Assembly: GCA_030065875.1 (NCBI GenBank)
Contig: JASJCR010000008.1
Location: forward strand, 16,833-80,832
Direction: 5' to 3'
Source of the DNA: Ardenticatenaceae bacterium
Lineage (GTDB): Bacteria; Chloroflexota; Anaerolineae; Promineifilales; Promineifilaceae
Length of the DNA: 64,000 nt
Shown here: piece after piece, positions 1 through 10,028 of the stretch
Layout of the letters: each line of letters begins with the position of its first letter
Numbering within the stretch: position 1 is the first letter of the stretch
Program-made: the position numbers and the translations under genes
Notes under the pieces: generated by a model
The model's input: only the letters and a program-made list of their open reading frames with translations
Told to the model about the DNA's origin: nothing
Databases searched by the model: none

Positions 1-2599
1 CGTCGCGCAGATGATATTTTTCCAGCATGTAGAGATGATTTTTGATTTCCCAACTGCGCTGACAGGCGGTATGCCACCAGTTTGAACCAAAGAGGCCGTG
101 CCAGGCCACCGCTTCAACGGCCGAAAATTCTTGCTGTTTGGTGGCGTTTTGAAACGCCAGGACAACCATATCCGACAGGACGATCAGGAGGGTGCGATCG
201 TCTTCATTTAAACCGTCTAGATCCTGATGTTCGACATTGAGAACACCAATCGGCCGGCCGTTTTCTCGCAGGACAACCGCCAGCTCGGATCGCGTGCGGC
301 GATGGTAGGGGGTCATAAAATGGTTGTCGAGGCTGACGTCCCCAACCAGCTTGGCATCGTTATCGCGCGCGGCCCAGGTGGTAATCCCCGGTCCGTTCAG
401 CGGCATGCGGCCGTGGATTCGCTTCATTTCTTCCAGCTCCCCCTGAGGGGAAGTGGCGATAAACTCCAGATATTTACCGTTTTCATCTTCCCGCAGCATT
501 TGCAGCGTGCCTAAATAGCTGCCGGTAGCCTGGGTCGCATCTTTGAGAATCGCCTGAAAGACAAGCTCCGGATCTTTGCCGGCGTGATTGATCATGTTTT
601 GAGCGACTCGATTAAGGGTCCGAATTTGGCCAATTGCCCGAGCGTTGCGAATGGCAATATCGGCGCGCACCGCCAACTGCTCGATAAACGCTTCATCATG
701 GGCGTCAAAAGCGCGCACCTGATCGCTTTTGAGGTGAATAATGCCCACGATTTCTTCACTGCGGCCGCGCCGAATCAAAGTAGCCAAAACCGAGCGGGTT
801 GGGGTTTGATCGGTTACCAGATGCTTGAATGTGGGGTTGTGATGCAAATCGAGTATGCGTACGGTTTGCCGGTGTTTGGTAATCCACGACACGATGGCCT
901 GTGTTACCGGCGATGCGCTGGGATCCTGCTCTTCGCGGAACCCCAGGCTGACGTGAAAGCGCCACTGCTGCCGGTCCCGCAAAATGATGTTGCCGCGTTC
1001 TGCACCGGTTAATGTTTGGGCTCGCTGCAAAATGCGGGTCCAGGTTTTCTGCTCCAAATTCCAATCGGTTTGCAAGTTAAGCGCTACCTCATCCCATATT
1101 TCCTGCTCAACCAGGGCACGGTTGTAAAGATAAGCGCGTTCCAGAGCGGCCGCGGCCAGGTTGGCGTACAGTCGCAGCTGGTAAATTTCTGTGTCTTTGT
1201 CCGCCGCACTCAGCCCGTCAACCTGAGCGTAATTCACAAAAAGAATGCCGATCGGTTCTTCACTGGTTTTGAGCCGCAAACCCAAAAACCCGTGGATGCC
1301 CATGTCGCGTAAATTTCGCTGCACGCGCGGGGAGAGCCGCTGAAACCCGGCCGGGTTCAGACAGTCGATTAAATCATTTCCCTGGCTCATATCGAGAATT
1401 GAATTTAAACGCGGCCGTTCAAACGTAGGCAGCACCATTTGCCCGCCGCCCAACCCCCAACCGGCTGATTTTTCCGGTTCAAACAGATCGGTGGCAAAAT
1501 TATAAAAGCAGGTGAGTGCGCCATCAGCAAGCTGCGATATCTTGCTGACGTTACGCGTGATCGTTTCCAGCGCTTCATCGAGCTTGTAGACTCGGGCCAG
1601 CGCTTCCCCGGCCTCTTCCAGCCGCTGTTTTGAGCGGTTGAGAGTCTCCAACTGCTGGATGTATCTGGTATTTCCCATGGCGGCACTGGCCTCCAGGGTT
1701 AAGGAGCTGAGAATACTTTCATCTTCGATGGTAAATACGTTGGTGTGTTGGCGGCTGTATATTTCCAGGGACCCCAAAAGGTGCCCATCTCGAAAAATGG
1801 GAGCGATCACCGCAGACATTAATCCTTCTTGATTAAAGAAGTTTTGCTTGCTATCTGACAAATTGGTGATGGTGATCGGCTGGCCCTCCCGGATCGCTTC
1901 CCGGCCGACATATTCTTTTAGATCAACTTTGGCTGGGCGTAAAGGGTCGATTTTTGTCTTGAGGCCCCACTGCCCTTCAAGCGTCAACCGCGTTTCCTTT
2001 TCAACAAGCCATAAACACACTGCGTCAACCTCTAGAACTTCAGCCGTTCGCCGGCAAATCCGGCTCAGAAGCACGTCAAAATTTTGTTCGAGGCTCAGAC
2101 TTTGGGTGATCCGAGACAGCGTTTTGAGCCGTCGTTGATATCGAGCGTGACGAATTGTGTTGGTGACCGGCATGGCGAATAAAGTCAGGGTGTTTAAATC
2201 CACAGACGTCAAAAGCGATCGCGAACCCCGTGCTTCGATGGCCACGTATATAATGCCCAGCAAGATTTGCTGGTCAAACATTGGCACGACCATCGATCGA
2301 TGGTCGCTTGCTAGAAGCGGCGATTGCTCCGCCACCGCCTGAGCGGCCAGCCCCAAAGTTTTGACCTGCAGGAAATCCGGCCGGTTGGTGATTTCCATCT
2401 GTATCCCGTTTGACGTTTGGGTGCGGCTGTATACTCGAATCATGACGACCACGTCCGGCCCAAAGGTAGTGGCCAGATGATCAACGGCAAATTTTAATAA
2501 GGCTTTTTTATCTTTAGGCTGATTTAATCCCTGAAGGAAGGAGGGGAGATCGCCAAAGGGGTTGGGTGATAATCCCTTGATCGATTTGAGCTGCTCCAT
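1..2599 (-). CDS. Multi-GAF-domain signalling protein, C-terminus beyond left edge
   Basis: Open minus-strand frame from ATG at 2599 (MEQLKSIKGLSPNPFGDLPSFLQGLNQPKDKKALLKFAVDHL...) running off base 1; absent from ORF track because it has no stop in the window. Several GAF-like segments (e.g. REGQPITITNLSDSKQNFFNQEGLMSAVIAPIFRDGHLLGSLEIYSRQ). Confidence 0.85.
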   Translation of the reverse strand, partial: MEQLKSIKGLSPNPFGDLPSFLQGLNQPKDKKALLKFAVDHLATTFGPDVVVMIRVYSRTQTSNGIQMEITNRPDFLQVKTLGLAAQAVAEQSPLLASDHRSMVVPMFDQQILLGIIYVAIEARGSRSLLTSVDLNTLTLFAMPVTNTIRHARYQRRLKTLSRITQSLSLEQNFDVLLSRICRRTAEVLEVDAVCLWLVEKETRLTLEGQWGLKTKIDPLRPAKVDLKEYVGREAIREGQPITITNLSDSKQNFFNQEGLMSAVIAPIFRDGHLLGSLEIYSRQHTNVFTIEDESILSSLTLEASAAMGNTRYIQQLETLNRSKQRLEEAGEALARVYKLDEALETITRNVSKISQLADGALTCFYNFATDLFEPEKSAGWGLGGGQMVLPTFERPRLNSILDMSQGNDLIDCLNPAGFQRLSPRVQRNLRDMGIHGFLGLRLKTSEEPIGILFVNYAQVDGLSAADKDTEIYQLRLYANLAAAALERAYLYNRALVEQEIWDEVALNLQTDWNLEQKTWTRILQRAQTLTGAERGNIILRDRQQWRFHVSLGFREEQDPSASPVTQAIVSWITKHRQTVRILDLHHNPTFKHLVTDQTPTRSVLATLIRRGRSEEIVGIIHLKSDQVRAFDAHDEAFIEQLAVRADIAIRNARAIGQIRTLNRVAQNMINHAGKDPELVFQAILKDATQATGSYLGTLQMLREDENGKYLEFIATSPQGELEEMKRIHGRMPLNGPGITTWAARDNDAKLVGDVSLDNHFMTPYHRRTRSELAVVLRENGRPIGVLNVEHQDLDGLNEDDRTLLIVLSDMVVLAFQNATKQQEFSAVEAVAWHGLFGSNWWHTACQRSWEIKNHLYMLEKYHLRD

Positions 2600-2756
2600 G
2601 CCGCTACTCCTTGAAGCAATGATGCGTTGAGGCGTGCAGTGGTGAATGTGGATGAAGGGCTGCCTACTGGTTCTCGATGTAGTATGTCACAAAATTGCGG
2701 CCGACCGGTCAACAATTGGTCACAATTCGGTAACGGAGGTCACGCGATGGTGCGCC

Positions 2757-3770
2757 TCACCGATTGGGCAGCGGCCAAATTTGCGTGCTGTCCAAAAAAC
2801 CGCGAAACGGCCCCAGGGAGGGTTTGGGAGCCGGAAGTTCAAAAATAAAATTGTGGTGGTTGGTCGTGAAAGCTACTTGATAAAAGCGACCGCGAAATGT
2901 GACGGCCGTAATTGTACCATGAATGGGGATCCCATGGTCGGGATTATCTGAAGAAAGGGCGGTGGGGCGAATCAAAACGTCGACAGGGCCATTGCCCGGC
3001 TGATAAGAGAGATCGAACGCGCCGAGCGGCGTATCCAGGCGGCCGTTTTCAAGCCAGCGGCCGGGCACGATATTGGAAAACCCCAGGAAGCGGGCCACAA
3101 AGGGGGTGCGTGGTTCAGAAAACAGGATTTCTGGTGGAGAGAGCTGCTCAATTTGACCGTGATTCATGACCGCAATTTGATCGGCGATGGCAAACGCCTC
3201 ACTCTGATCGTGGGTCACACTAATGGCGGTGACCCCAACCTGTTTTAAAATGAGCCGCAAATCAATCATCAGCTTTTCGCGCAGCGCCCGATCCAGGGAA
3301 CCCAGAGGTTCATCTAAAAGAAGGAGGCGTGGCTGCGTGGCCAGCGAGCGGGCCAGAGCAACACGCTGCTGCTCACCCCCGGAGAGCTGGTCGATGGTGC
3401 GCTTTTCATAGCCGGTTAAGGCCACAAGCTCAAGCATTTCGGCCACTCGCCGGTCGATATCAGACATGCCGCGGATCAACAGCCCAAAGGCCACGTTGTC
3501 GAAGACATTTTTATGCGGGAAGAGGGCAAAATTTTGGAACATCATCCCAAAATCTCGTTCATGCGGCTGAACGGCCGGTGGCTGCCCATCAATGGTAAGG
3601 CGGCCGCTGTCGGCCGTTTCCAGCCCGGCAATTAAGCGCAGCAGGGTCGTTTTGCCACATCCTGATGGACCCAGCAAGCACAAAATATCTCCTTCTTTTA
3701 CGGAAAAGGAGACATCGTTGACGGCGATCGTGTCGCCAAAGGTTTTTGTGAAGTGATGAACGGACAACAT
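2757..3770 (-). CDS. ABC transporter ATP-binding protein (FbpC/ThiQ/PotA-like)
   Basis: Walker A GPSGCGKTT, signature LSGGEQQR, Walker B LLLLDEPLG, C-terminal TOBE-like region. Confidence 0.93.
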   Translation of the reverse strand: MLSVHHFTKTFGDTIAVNDVSFSVKEGDILCLLGPSGCGKTTLLRLIAGLETADSGRLTIDGQPPAVQPHERDFGMMFQNFALFPHKNVFDNVAFGLLIRGMSDIDRRVAEMLELVALTGYEKRTIDQLSGGEQQRVALARSLATQPRLLLLDEPLGSLDRALREKLMIDLRLILKQVGVTAISVTHDQSEAFAIADQIAVMNHGQIEQLSPPEILFSEPRTPFVARFLGFSNIVPGRWLENGRLDTPLGAFDLSYQPGNGPVDVLIRPTALSSDNPDHGIPIHGTITAVTFRGRFYQVAFTTNHHNFIFELPAPKPSLGPFRGFLDSTQIWPLPNR

Positions 3771-3779
3771 TGCTAATCG

Positions 3780-3857
3780 TCAATGGTCAATAATCAATGG
3801 TCAATGGTCAATGAACTGTACTTGACCGTTGATAATTGACCATTAGCAATTGATTAT
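3780..3857. repeat. Heptamer repeat (TCAATGG) with inverted right half
   Basis: TCAATGG TCAATAA TCAATGG TCAATGG TCAATGA ... TTGACCGTTGATAATTGACCATTA. Confidence 0.9.
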
Positions 3858-5522
3858 TTAAAACTCTCCTTCATCCCCGATTCTGAAGCGCTCGATCAGC
3901 AAGAAACCGGCTGTGCAAATCCCCATCAGCAGGGTGCTCATGGCCAGGGCTCGGCCGAAATTGAGACTCCCCGGCTGGCTGAGAAAGCGGGCGATGGCCA
4001 CCGGCATCGTGGGAGAATTGGGGCGGGTTACAAAAACAGACGCGCCAAATTCACCCATGCTTATCGTGAAGGCAAAAACCGCGCCGACGAGCAGGGCGGA
4101 GCGAATCAGCGGCCAGATAATTTCCCGTGAGGCCTGCCAGGGGGAAGCGCCCAGCATAGCTGCCGCTTCCGGCAAAGAGGGAGGAATGCGGCGCAAGGCC
4201 GGTAAGACCGCCCGGATTACAAACGGCAGGGCCACGAGCGTATGGGCGATGGGCACGAGAATCAGGGAGCGCCTTAAATCAAACGGCGGCCGATTTAGAG
4301 CAATGATAAATCCGAATCCCAGGGTTACCGCTGAAGTGGCCAGCGGCAGCATCATGAGGGGATCAAGCCATTTTTTGAGCCCCGGCCACTGATCGCTGTG
4401 GCTCAGGAAAACGGCGCTCAACAATCCTAGAAGAACCGCCATAACCATGGTCACGAGGGCGATCCCAGCGGAGTTGACGGCCGCCCAGATTGGGGGAACA
4501 AAGAAAATCGAGTTGCGGTCGTTGACAAACAGCTGCGTATAATAAAGAAGTGAATAGCCGCTGTCGGTTTGCAGGGAGCGCATAATCAGGGCCAGCAAGG
4601 GAGCACCAAGGAGGAGAATCATGAGGGTCAAGTTGGCGGCCAGCATAATTCTCTGCCCGGTAGTGTGGGGGTGCTGCTGCTGCGTTTCGGCCGCCCGCAG
4701 GGAACTGGCCGTGCTTAAACGGGCCTGTGTGCGAGTATAAACCACCATCAAGACAAAGGTAAAGGCGATTTGCAGGAGGGATAGCGTGGCGGCAACTGGC
4801 AAATTAAACAGGTTGGCCGCCTGCCGATAAATTTCAGTTTCCAGGGTGGAGAAGCGGGGGCCACCGAGTATTAAGATGACCCCAAAGCTGGTGAACGTGA
4901 AGATAAAAACAAGCACGGCCGCGGCGTTGACGGCCGGCTGCAGGCGAGGCAGCGTCACCCGCCACCAAATTTGGCGAGGATTCGCCCCCAGCATGGCGGC
5001 CGCCTCTTCTACCTCCGGGCTGAGGTTTTGCCAGTAGCTGCTGATCATGCGCAGGGCGACGCTGTAATTGTAGAAAATGTGGGCCAGGAGAATGATCCAC
5101 ACGGTATTTTGCAGATCGATGGGAGGGGACTGGAGGTTGAAGAGGACCATCAATCCTTCATTTAGCACGCTGCGCGGCCCCAGCAGGGCTGAAAAGGCAC
5201 TGGCCACCACCACGGTGGGCAGCACAAATGGCAGGGTGCTCATCGCTTTGAGCGTGCTTTTTCCCCAAAAGCGATAGCGGGCAAAGACGTACGCTCCCGG
5301 CAGCGCCAGGGCGATCGTCAATATCGTTGAAGCGGTGGCCTGCCAGAGGGTAAACCAGGCGATTTGGCGATAATATGGCCGGGTCACCAAAGCCTGTAAC
5401 CCCTCATTAACCAGCCGGCCGTCCTCAAATAAACTTACGCCTAAAATGGCGCTTAAAGGATAAAAGAAGAAAATAAGCAGGAAAAGAAAGGGGAGGAGGA
5501 AGAGCCAGGGATAACGGAACAT
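3858..5522 (-). CDS. ABC transporter permease with two fused permease domains (FbpB/ThiP-like)
   Basis: 554 aa, about 12 TM segments, two EAA loops (EEAAAMLGANPRQIWWRVTLPRL; EAAAMLGASPWQASREIIWPLI). Confidence 0.92.
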   Translation of the reverse strand: MFRYPWLFLLPFLFLLIFFFYPLSAILGVSLFEDGRLVNEGLQALVTRPYYRQIAWFTLWQATASTILTIALALPGAYVFARYRFWGKSTLKAMSTLPFVLPTVVVASAFSALLGPRSVLNEGLMVLFNLQSPPIDLQNTVWIILLAHIFYNYSVALRMISSYWQNLSPEVEEAAAMLGANPRQIWWRVTLPRLQPAVNAAAVLVFIFTFTSFGVILILGGPRFSTLETEIYRQAANLFNLPVAATLSLLQIAFTFVLMVVYTRTQARLSTASSLRAAETQQQHPHTTGQRIMLAANLTLMILLLGAPLLALIMRSLQTDSGYSLLYYTQLFVNDRNSIFFVPPIWAAVNSAGIALVTMVMAVLLGLLSAVFLSHSDQWPGLKKWLDPLMMLPLATSAVTLGFGFIIALNRPPFDLRRSLILVPIAHTLVALPFVIRAVLPALRRIPPSLPEAAAMLGASPWQASREIIWPLIRSALLVGAVFAFTISMGEFGASVFVTRPNSPTMPVAIARFLSQPGSLNFGRALAMSTLLMGICTAGFLLIERFRIGDEGEF

Positions 5523-5527
5523 AGCAA

Positions 5528-5612
5528 ATAATCAATAGTCAATATTCAATGATCAATTGTCAATGTCGGTGGTTGACCATTAATAATTGATCATTGAATA
5601 TTGATTATTGAA
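5528..5612. repeat. Heptamer repeat forming long near-perfect inverted repeat
   Basis: TCAATAGTCAATATTCAATGATCAATTGTCAA ... TTGACCATTAATAATTGATCATTGAATATTGATTATTGA. Confidence 0.92.
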
Positions 5613-6132
5613 CTCTCCAATATCGGCCGCCTTCCCGCATCATCAGCCCGTAATCAACCAGGTAGCGGCGCAAGGAAGCGTAATCTTCGTTGATTTCCGC
5701 CAGGAGATCGCTAATTTCGCCTTCTGAATAAATTTTTTCCGGATCGATGCGCGTGAGCACCCAGTTCAGCATCAGCAGACGATGGCTTTCTTTTGTCGGA
5801 AATTTAACCAGCCGGCCGTCTCGCACAAAACGGGCCAAAATCGCTTCATCTCCCTCTTTTTTGGGTTGGTTGGCCGTCATGGTTGACCACAGATCGCGAT
5901 TGAGCTGTTCGAGATAGGCGATGTCGGCCCAGTAGTGAGTTTCATCTCCAGCAACCAGCCCACTGTACTCCAACAAACTGAGATGCCGCAGGAGCGACAT
6001 TTCTTTTAAGCCGCTGGCGGCCGCCAGCTCTGGCACGGTCATGCGCTGCTGGGTAAGCAGCCCCATAATAATCAGCCGCTCTTTTTGCCCCAGGGCCTTG
6101 AAAAATTCTAGGAGTATATCTTGAGGATCCAT
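5605..6132 (-). CDS. ArsR-like HTH regulator with DUF2087-type C-terminus
   Basis: HTH MTVPELAAASGLKEMSLLRHLSLLEYSGLV; C-term ARFVRDGRLVKFPTKESHRLLMLNWVL...YSEGEISDLLAEINEDYASLRRYLVDYGLMMREGGRYW. Start moved to internal Met at 6132. Confidence 0.8.
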   Translation of the reverse strand: MDPQDILLEFFKALGQKERLIIMGLLTQQRMTVPELAAASGLKEMSLLRHLSLLEYSGLVAGDETHYWADIAYLEQLNRDLWSTMTANQPKKEGDEAILARFVRDGRLVKFPTKESHRLLMLNWVLTRIDPEKIYSEGEISDLLAEINEDYASLRRYLVDYGLMMREGGRYWRVQ

Positions 6133-6164
6133 AGGGACGTATTGTATCAAACAAGGCCAAAGAG

Positions 6165-6229
6165 AAATAATCAATGGTCAATTACTATCATTGATTATTG
6201 ACTATTGACCATTAATTATTGACTATTTT
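6165..6229. repeat. Heptamer-family inverted repeat upstream of response regulator
   Basis: AATAATCAATGGTCAATTA ... TTGATTATTGACTATTGACCATTAATTATTGACTATT. Confidence 0.85.
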
Positions 6230-6251
6230 GTAATCCTGTCGTAAGAATTTT
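6230..6251 (+). promoter_or_regulatory. Two 11-bp GTAA-N7 direct repeats upstream of response regulator
   Basis: GTAATCCTGTC GTAAGAATTTT; TACAAT at 6256-6261. Confidence 0.5.
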
Positions 6252-6267
6252 CCGCTACAATAGGCGC

Positions 6268-7002
6268 ATGACGCAGCTCAGTAACGAAAAAGAAAAAATT
6301 CTGGTTGTTGACGATGAGCCTTCGGTTGTAGAGGTGGTGGCCATTTATCTACGCAAAGAAGGTTATGAAGTGTTGACAGCCCATACCGGACCGGCCGCCC
6401 TGGAGCAAATTCGCGATCACCAGCCAACGCTTGTCGTTCTGGATATCATGATTCCGGAGATCGACGGGTTGGCAATTTTGTCAACGATTCAGCAGGATTT
6501 TGCCAAAACGGCCGTGATTGTGCTGTCGGCCCGCCGCCAGGAAGTAGACCGCATCTACGGCCTCGAGCTGGGTGCGGATGATTACATGACCAAACCTTTT
6601 TCCCCGGCGGAGCTGGTCGCCCGCGTTAAGGCGGTCCTGCGCCGCCTCAAGGCACCAGCCCCCGAGGCGATCGATCAGCCGCTAACCTTTGAAAATATGG
6701 CCTTAACGATCAATCCGGACAGCCACCAGGTACAGGTAAATGGCGAGTTGGTTGAATTAACGGCAACCGAATTTAACCTGCTGTGGTTTATGGCCACCCA
6801 TCCCAATCAGGTCTTTTCGCGCGACCAAATGCTTGAAAACGTGTGGGGGTACGCCGATTACGTTGATCCCAACACCGTCACGGTCCATATGCGCCGCATT
6901 CGCGAAAAAATCGAACCCAACCCGGCCGATCCCCAATGGCTGCAAACGGTGTGGGGGGTGGGCTATAAATTTGTCGCCCGGCGCGATCAGGGAGGGAGCT
7001 AA
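6268..7002 (+). CDS. OmpR/PhoB-family response regulator
   Basis: Receiver (VVDDEPS, LDIMIPEIDG, KPFSPAEL) plus winged helix (TATEFNLLWFMATHPNQVFSRDQMLENVWGY). Confidence 0.95.
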   Translation: MTQLSNEKEKILVVDDEPSVVEVVAIYLRKEGYEVLTAHTGPAALEQIRDHQPTLVVLDIMIPEIDGLAILSTIQQDFAKTAVIVLSARRQEVDRIYGLELGADDYMTKPFSPAELVARVKAVLRRLKAPAPEAIDQPLTFENMALTINPDSHQVQVNGELVELTATEFNLLWFMATHPNQVFSRDQMLENVWGYADYVDPNTVTVHMRRIREKIEPNPADPQWLQTVWGVGYKFVARRDQGGS

Positions 7003-8267
7003 TGAACGAGAGCGCCCTCCGTTTTCGACCTTATTCGAGCCGCGTGTCGCTGGGTTTGCTGTTTGGCGGTTTGATTCTGGCCCTGTTCATTGGCATGATC
7101 ATGGCCAGCTGGCTGCTGTCGGCTACCTACAGCGAAATGATCGATCTGGCCTGGCTGCTGAGTTCAACCGCTTTTATTTCACTGGGGGTTGGCTTTGTCA
7201 TTTACTACTTCTTTGCCCGGGTCAGCCCGTCACTGCTGCTCACCTTGGCCCTGGCGTATTTGTGGACCGCCCTGCTGATGATCCTCAACGTTTGGAACGG
7301 GGCCCGGCTGATGTTTTTTAACGGGGAACACGATTTACCGCTGGCGGTTGTCCTGCTGATTTTTGCTTCGGTGATTGCCACCACCTTTGGATTGGCCGTT
7401 TCGGTGCGGGTTGTTGGCGATTTACGAGAGCTTTCCCGCTCGGCCGAGCAGATCGCCCACGGCAACTTGCAAACCCGGGCTGAGGTCAACGGCCGAGATG
7501 AAGTTTCCCAGGTGGCTTCGTCGTTTAACGACATGGCGGATAAGCTGCAGGAGGCGGAGAGAGTGCGTCAGGAGGTCGAACAGCTCCGCCGCGACCTGGT
7601 TTCCTGGACGTCGCACGATTTGCGGACCCCGTTAACCAGCGTGCGGGCGATGATCGAAGCGCTGCGCGACGGCATGGTGACCGACGAGGCCACGATCCAG
7701 CGGTATTATAAAAATATTTTGAACGATATTGGATCGCTAAATTCACTGATGAATGATTTGTTTGAGCTGGCCCAGCTTGAATCCGGCGGTATGGAAATCG
7801 TCCGTGAGCCGCAGACGATGAGCGATCTGATTTCTGATACGGTCGAACAATTTCACGCGATGGCCGCTCAAAATAATATTCGCATTCACGGCCGGGCGGC
7901 GGAAGGGCTTGATCCGGTGACGATGGACGGGCCGCTTATCGGCCGAGTCCTTTCCAATTTAATCAGCAACGCCCTGCGCTATACGCCGGCCGGTGGTGAA
8001 ATCGCCATCGAGGCCCAGCTGATTAACGATGGACAAGCGGTGCAGTGTGTCGTATGGGATTCCGGCCCGGGTTTTCAGCCGCAGGATTTGGGGCGGGTTT
8101 TTGAGCAATTTTATCGGGGGGAACAATCTCGCAGCCGGGCGACCGGCGGTGGGGGGTTGGGGTTGGCCATCGCCCGGGCGATCATCGAGGGGCATCAGGG
8201 AAGCATCACGGCCGCCAATCGGCCGGAGGGTGGGGCGTTAATTTCGTTTGTGATTCCGCGAGAGTAG
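7002..8267 (+). CDS. HAMP-domain sensor histidine kinase
   Basis: TM segments, HAMP, HisKA (SWTSHDLRTPLTSVRAMIEAL), HATPase; overlaps response regulator stop (TAATGA). Confidence 0.95.
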   Translation: MNESALRFRPYSSRVSLGLLFGGLILALFIGMIMASWLLSATYSEMIDLAWLLSSTAFISLGVGFVIYYFFARVSPSLLLTLALAYLWTALLMILNVWNGARLMFFNGEHDLPLAVVLLIFASVIATTFGLAVSVRVVGDLRELSRSAEQIAHGNLQTRAEVNGRDEVSQVASSFNDMADKLQEAERVRQEVEQLRRDLVSWTSHDLRTPLTSVRAMIEALRDGMVTDEATIQRYYKNILNDIGSLNSLMNDLFELAQLESGGMEIVREPQTMSDLISDTVEQFHAMAAQNNIRIHGRAAEGLDPVTMDGPLIGRVLSNLISNALRYTPAGGEIAIEAQLINDGQAVQCVVWDSGPGFQPQDLGRVFEQFYRGEQSRSRATGGGGLGLAIARAIIEGHQGSITAANRPEGGALISFVIPRE

Positions 8268-8268
8268 T

Positions 8269-8301
8269 AAAGTTCAACTTCTTCAAGAAGTTGAACTTTT
8301 T
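8269..8301. terminator. Bidirectional hairpin terminator between convergent genes
   Basis: AAAGTTCAACTTCTTCAAGAAGTTGAACTTTTT, perfect stem with A/T tails, overlapping 3' end of proS. Confidence 0.85.
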
Positions 8302-10028
8302 ACATGATCGAGCAGCCCTTCAAGCGGCACAATTTCGCGCTCGCTGCTGCTGCGCCGCTTAACTTCCGCTCCGCCATTTTCCAGGCTGCGCTTGCCAACG
8401 GAGACCCGCAGGGGAATACCGATCAGATCGGCATCTTTAAATTTAACGCCGGGGCTGACGTTTCGATCGTCATACAAAACCTCAAACCCGGCCGCCTGCA
8501 GCTCCTGATAGATATTTTGGGCAATGGTTTCCAGCTCTTCCCCTTTGCCAACGTGCATCAAGTGAACGTCATAGGGGGCGATGGAGCTGGGCCAAATAAT
8601 CCCGTCTTTATCATGATGGGCTTCAACCACCACGGCCATAAGCCGATCAAGGCCGATCCCGTACGATCCCATATAAATGAGCTGCGGTTTGCCGTTTGGA
8701 TCGAGGGCGGTGGTATTGGTGGGCTCGCTGTAGCGGGTGCCCAGCTTAAAGCAGTGGCCGCATTCGATCGCTCTGCGGGATACAAGGGTGCCTTCATGGC
8801 AGTTGCCGCAAATATAGCCGGTTTGGGCTTCGGCCAGGTCGGCCTTCAGGGTGACGGCAAAATCGCGCGGGTAGTTGGCCCCGGTATAGTGATACCCTTC
8901 ATCATTGGCCCCAAATACGTAGTTGCCGCCAAAATTGAGCGACTCATCGGCTACCACCAGAACCCCATCGCTCTGGAAATCCGCAGCGACCTGGAGGCCG
9001 ATGGGGGAGGCATAGCCTGGCTCAGCACCGGCCGCCCGAATTTCCCCGTCGCTGGCCGCCCGTACCTCGCCGCCGCCGAGGGCGTTGATTAATTTTACTT
9101 CGTTGACGTCCAGATCACCGCGGATAATGACGAAGACGAACCGGCCGTCTTTTTCCAGCTTTCCGGCCGGCGTTTGCCAGTAAAAAACCGCTTTTAAGGT
9201 TTGACTAGTAGAGACGCCAATAAAATCAGCCACGTCCTGAATCGTTTTGCAATCTGGAGTAGCGACCTTTTTAAGGGGAGTCTCCTCTTGGGGTTTATCA
9301 CCCTGGTGAACAAACAGGGCCGCTTCGACATTGGCCGCATAACCGCAGCTGTCGCACTCGATAAAGGAATCTTCACCCTGTTCGTGCGGGAAAACAAATT
9401 CATGTGATGATTTACCACCCATCGCCCCGACGTCGGCATTAACCTGGATGACCGGAACTCCGCACCGCCCGAAGATATTCAGATACGCCTGAACCATACT
9501 GGGATAAAATTTGTCCAGCCCTTCTTCGGTTAAATTCAGGCTGTAGGCATCTTTCATGATAAATTCGCGCAGGCGTATCATGCCGCCGCGCGGCCGGGCT
9601 TCGTCGCGATATTTTTTGTTGACGTGATAAATGACCTGGGGCATATCCCGATAGCTTTCGATTTCACGCGTGGCCAGATCCACTACCACTTCTTCGTGAG
9701 TGGGGGACATGCCGTATTCTCGGCTCCCACCGGCCTGGATGCGATACATAATGTTGCCCCATTCTTCCCAGCGGCCGGTTGCTTCCCAGATGGCGGCCGG
9801 GTGCAGATTGGGCATTAACATTTCCTGCCCGCCAATCGCATCCATTTCTTCGGACATGATGCGATGAATCTTGGTTAGAACTCGAAAACCGAGCGGCATA
9901 AAGGTATAGATACCTGCCCCCAGCGGTCGCACAAAGTTGGCGCGAATTAAAAGCTGGTGGCTGATCATTTCCGCATCGGCCGGGGCATTTCGTAGGGTTT
10001 TGCCAAAGGATTGGGATAAACGCATCAA
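8283..10028 (-). CDS. proS: Prolyl-tRNA synthetase
   Basis: Full-length class II ProRS with insertion domain; MRLSQSFGKTLRNAPADAEMISHQLLIRANFVRPLGAGIYTFMPLGFRVL; GMSPTHEEVV; YMGSYGIGLDRLMAVVVEAHHD. Confidence 0.97.
   Translation of the reverse strand: MMRLSQSFGKTLRNAPADAEMISHQLLIRANFVRPLGAGIYTFMPLGFRVLTKIHRIMSEEMDAIGGQEMLMPNLHPAAIWEATGRWEEWGNIMYRIQAGGSREYGMSPTHEEVVVDLATREIESYRDMPQVIYHVNKKYRDEARPRGGMIRLREFIMKDAYSLNLTEEGLDKFYPSMVQAYLNIFGRCGVPVIQVNADVGAMGGKSSHEFVFPHEQGEDSFIECDSCGYAANVEAALFVHQGDKPQEETPLKKVATPDCKTIQDVADFIGVSTSQTLKAVFYWQTPAGKLEKDGRFVFVIIRGDLDVNEVKLINALGGGEVRAASDGEIRAAGAEPGYASPIGLQVAADFQSDGVLVVADESLNFGGNYVFGANDEGYHYTGANYPRDFAVTLKADLAEAQTGYICGNCHEGTLVSRRAIECGHCFKLGTRYSEPTNTTALDPNGKPQLIYMGSYGIGLDRLMAVVVEAHHDKDGIIWPSSIAPYDVHLMHVGKGEELETIAQNIYQELQAAGFEVLYDDRNVSPGVKFKDADLIGIPLRVSVGKRSLENGGAEVKRRSSSEREIVPLEGLLDHVKSSTS

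Noticed and set aside
8269-8301. Regulatory RNA hairpin
   Set aside because: Best explained as a shared terminator of convergent genes.
8304-9092. 262-aa plus-strand ORF
   Set aside because: Antisense shadow of proS; no domain logic and the proS frame is unambiguous.
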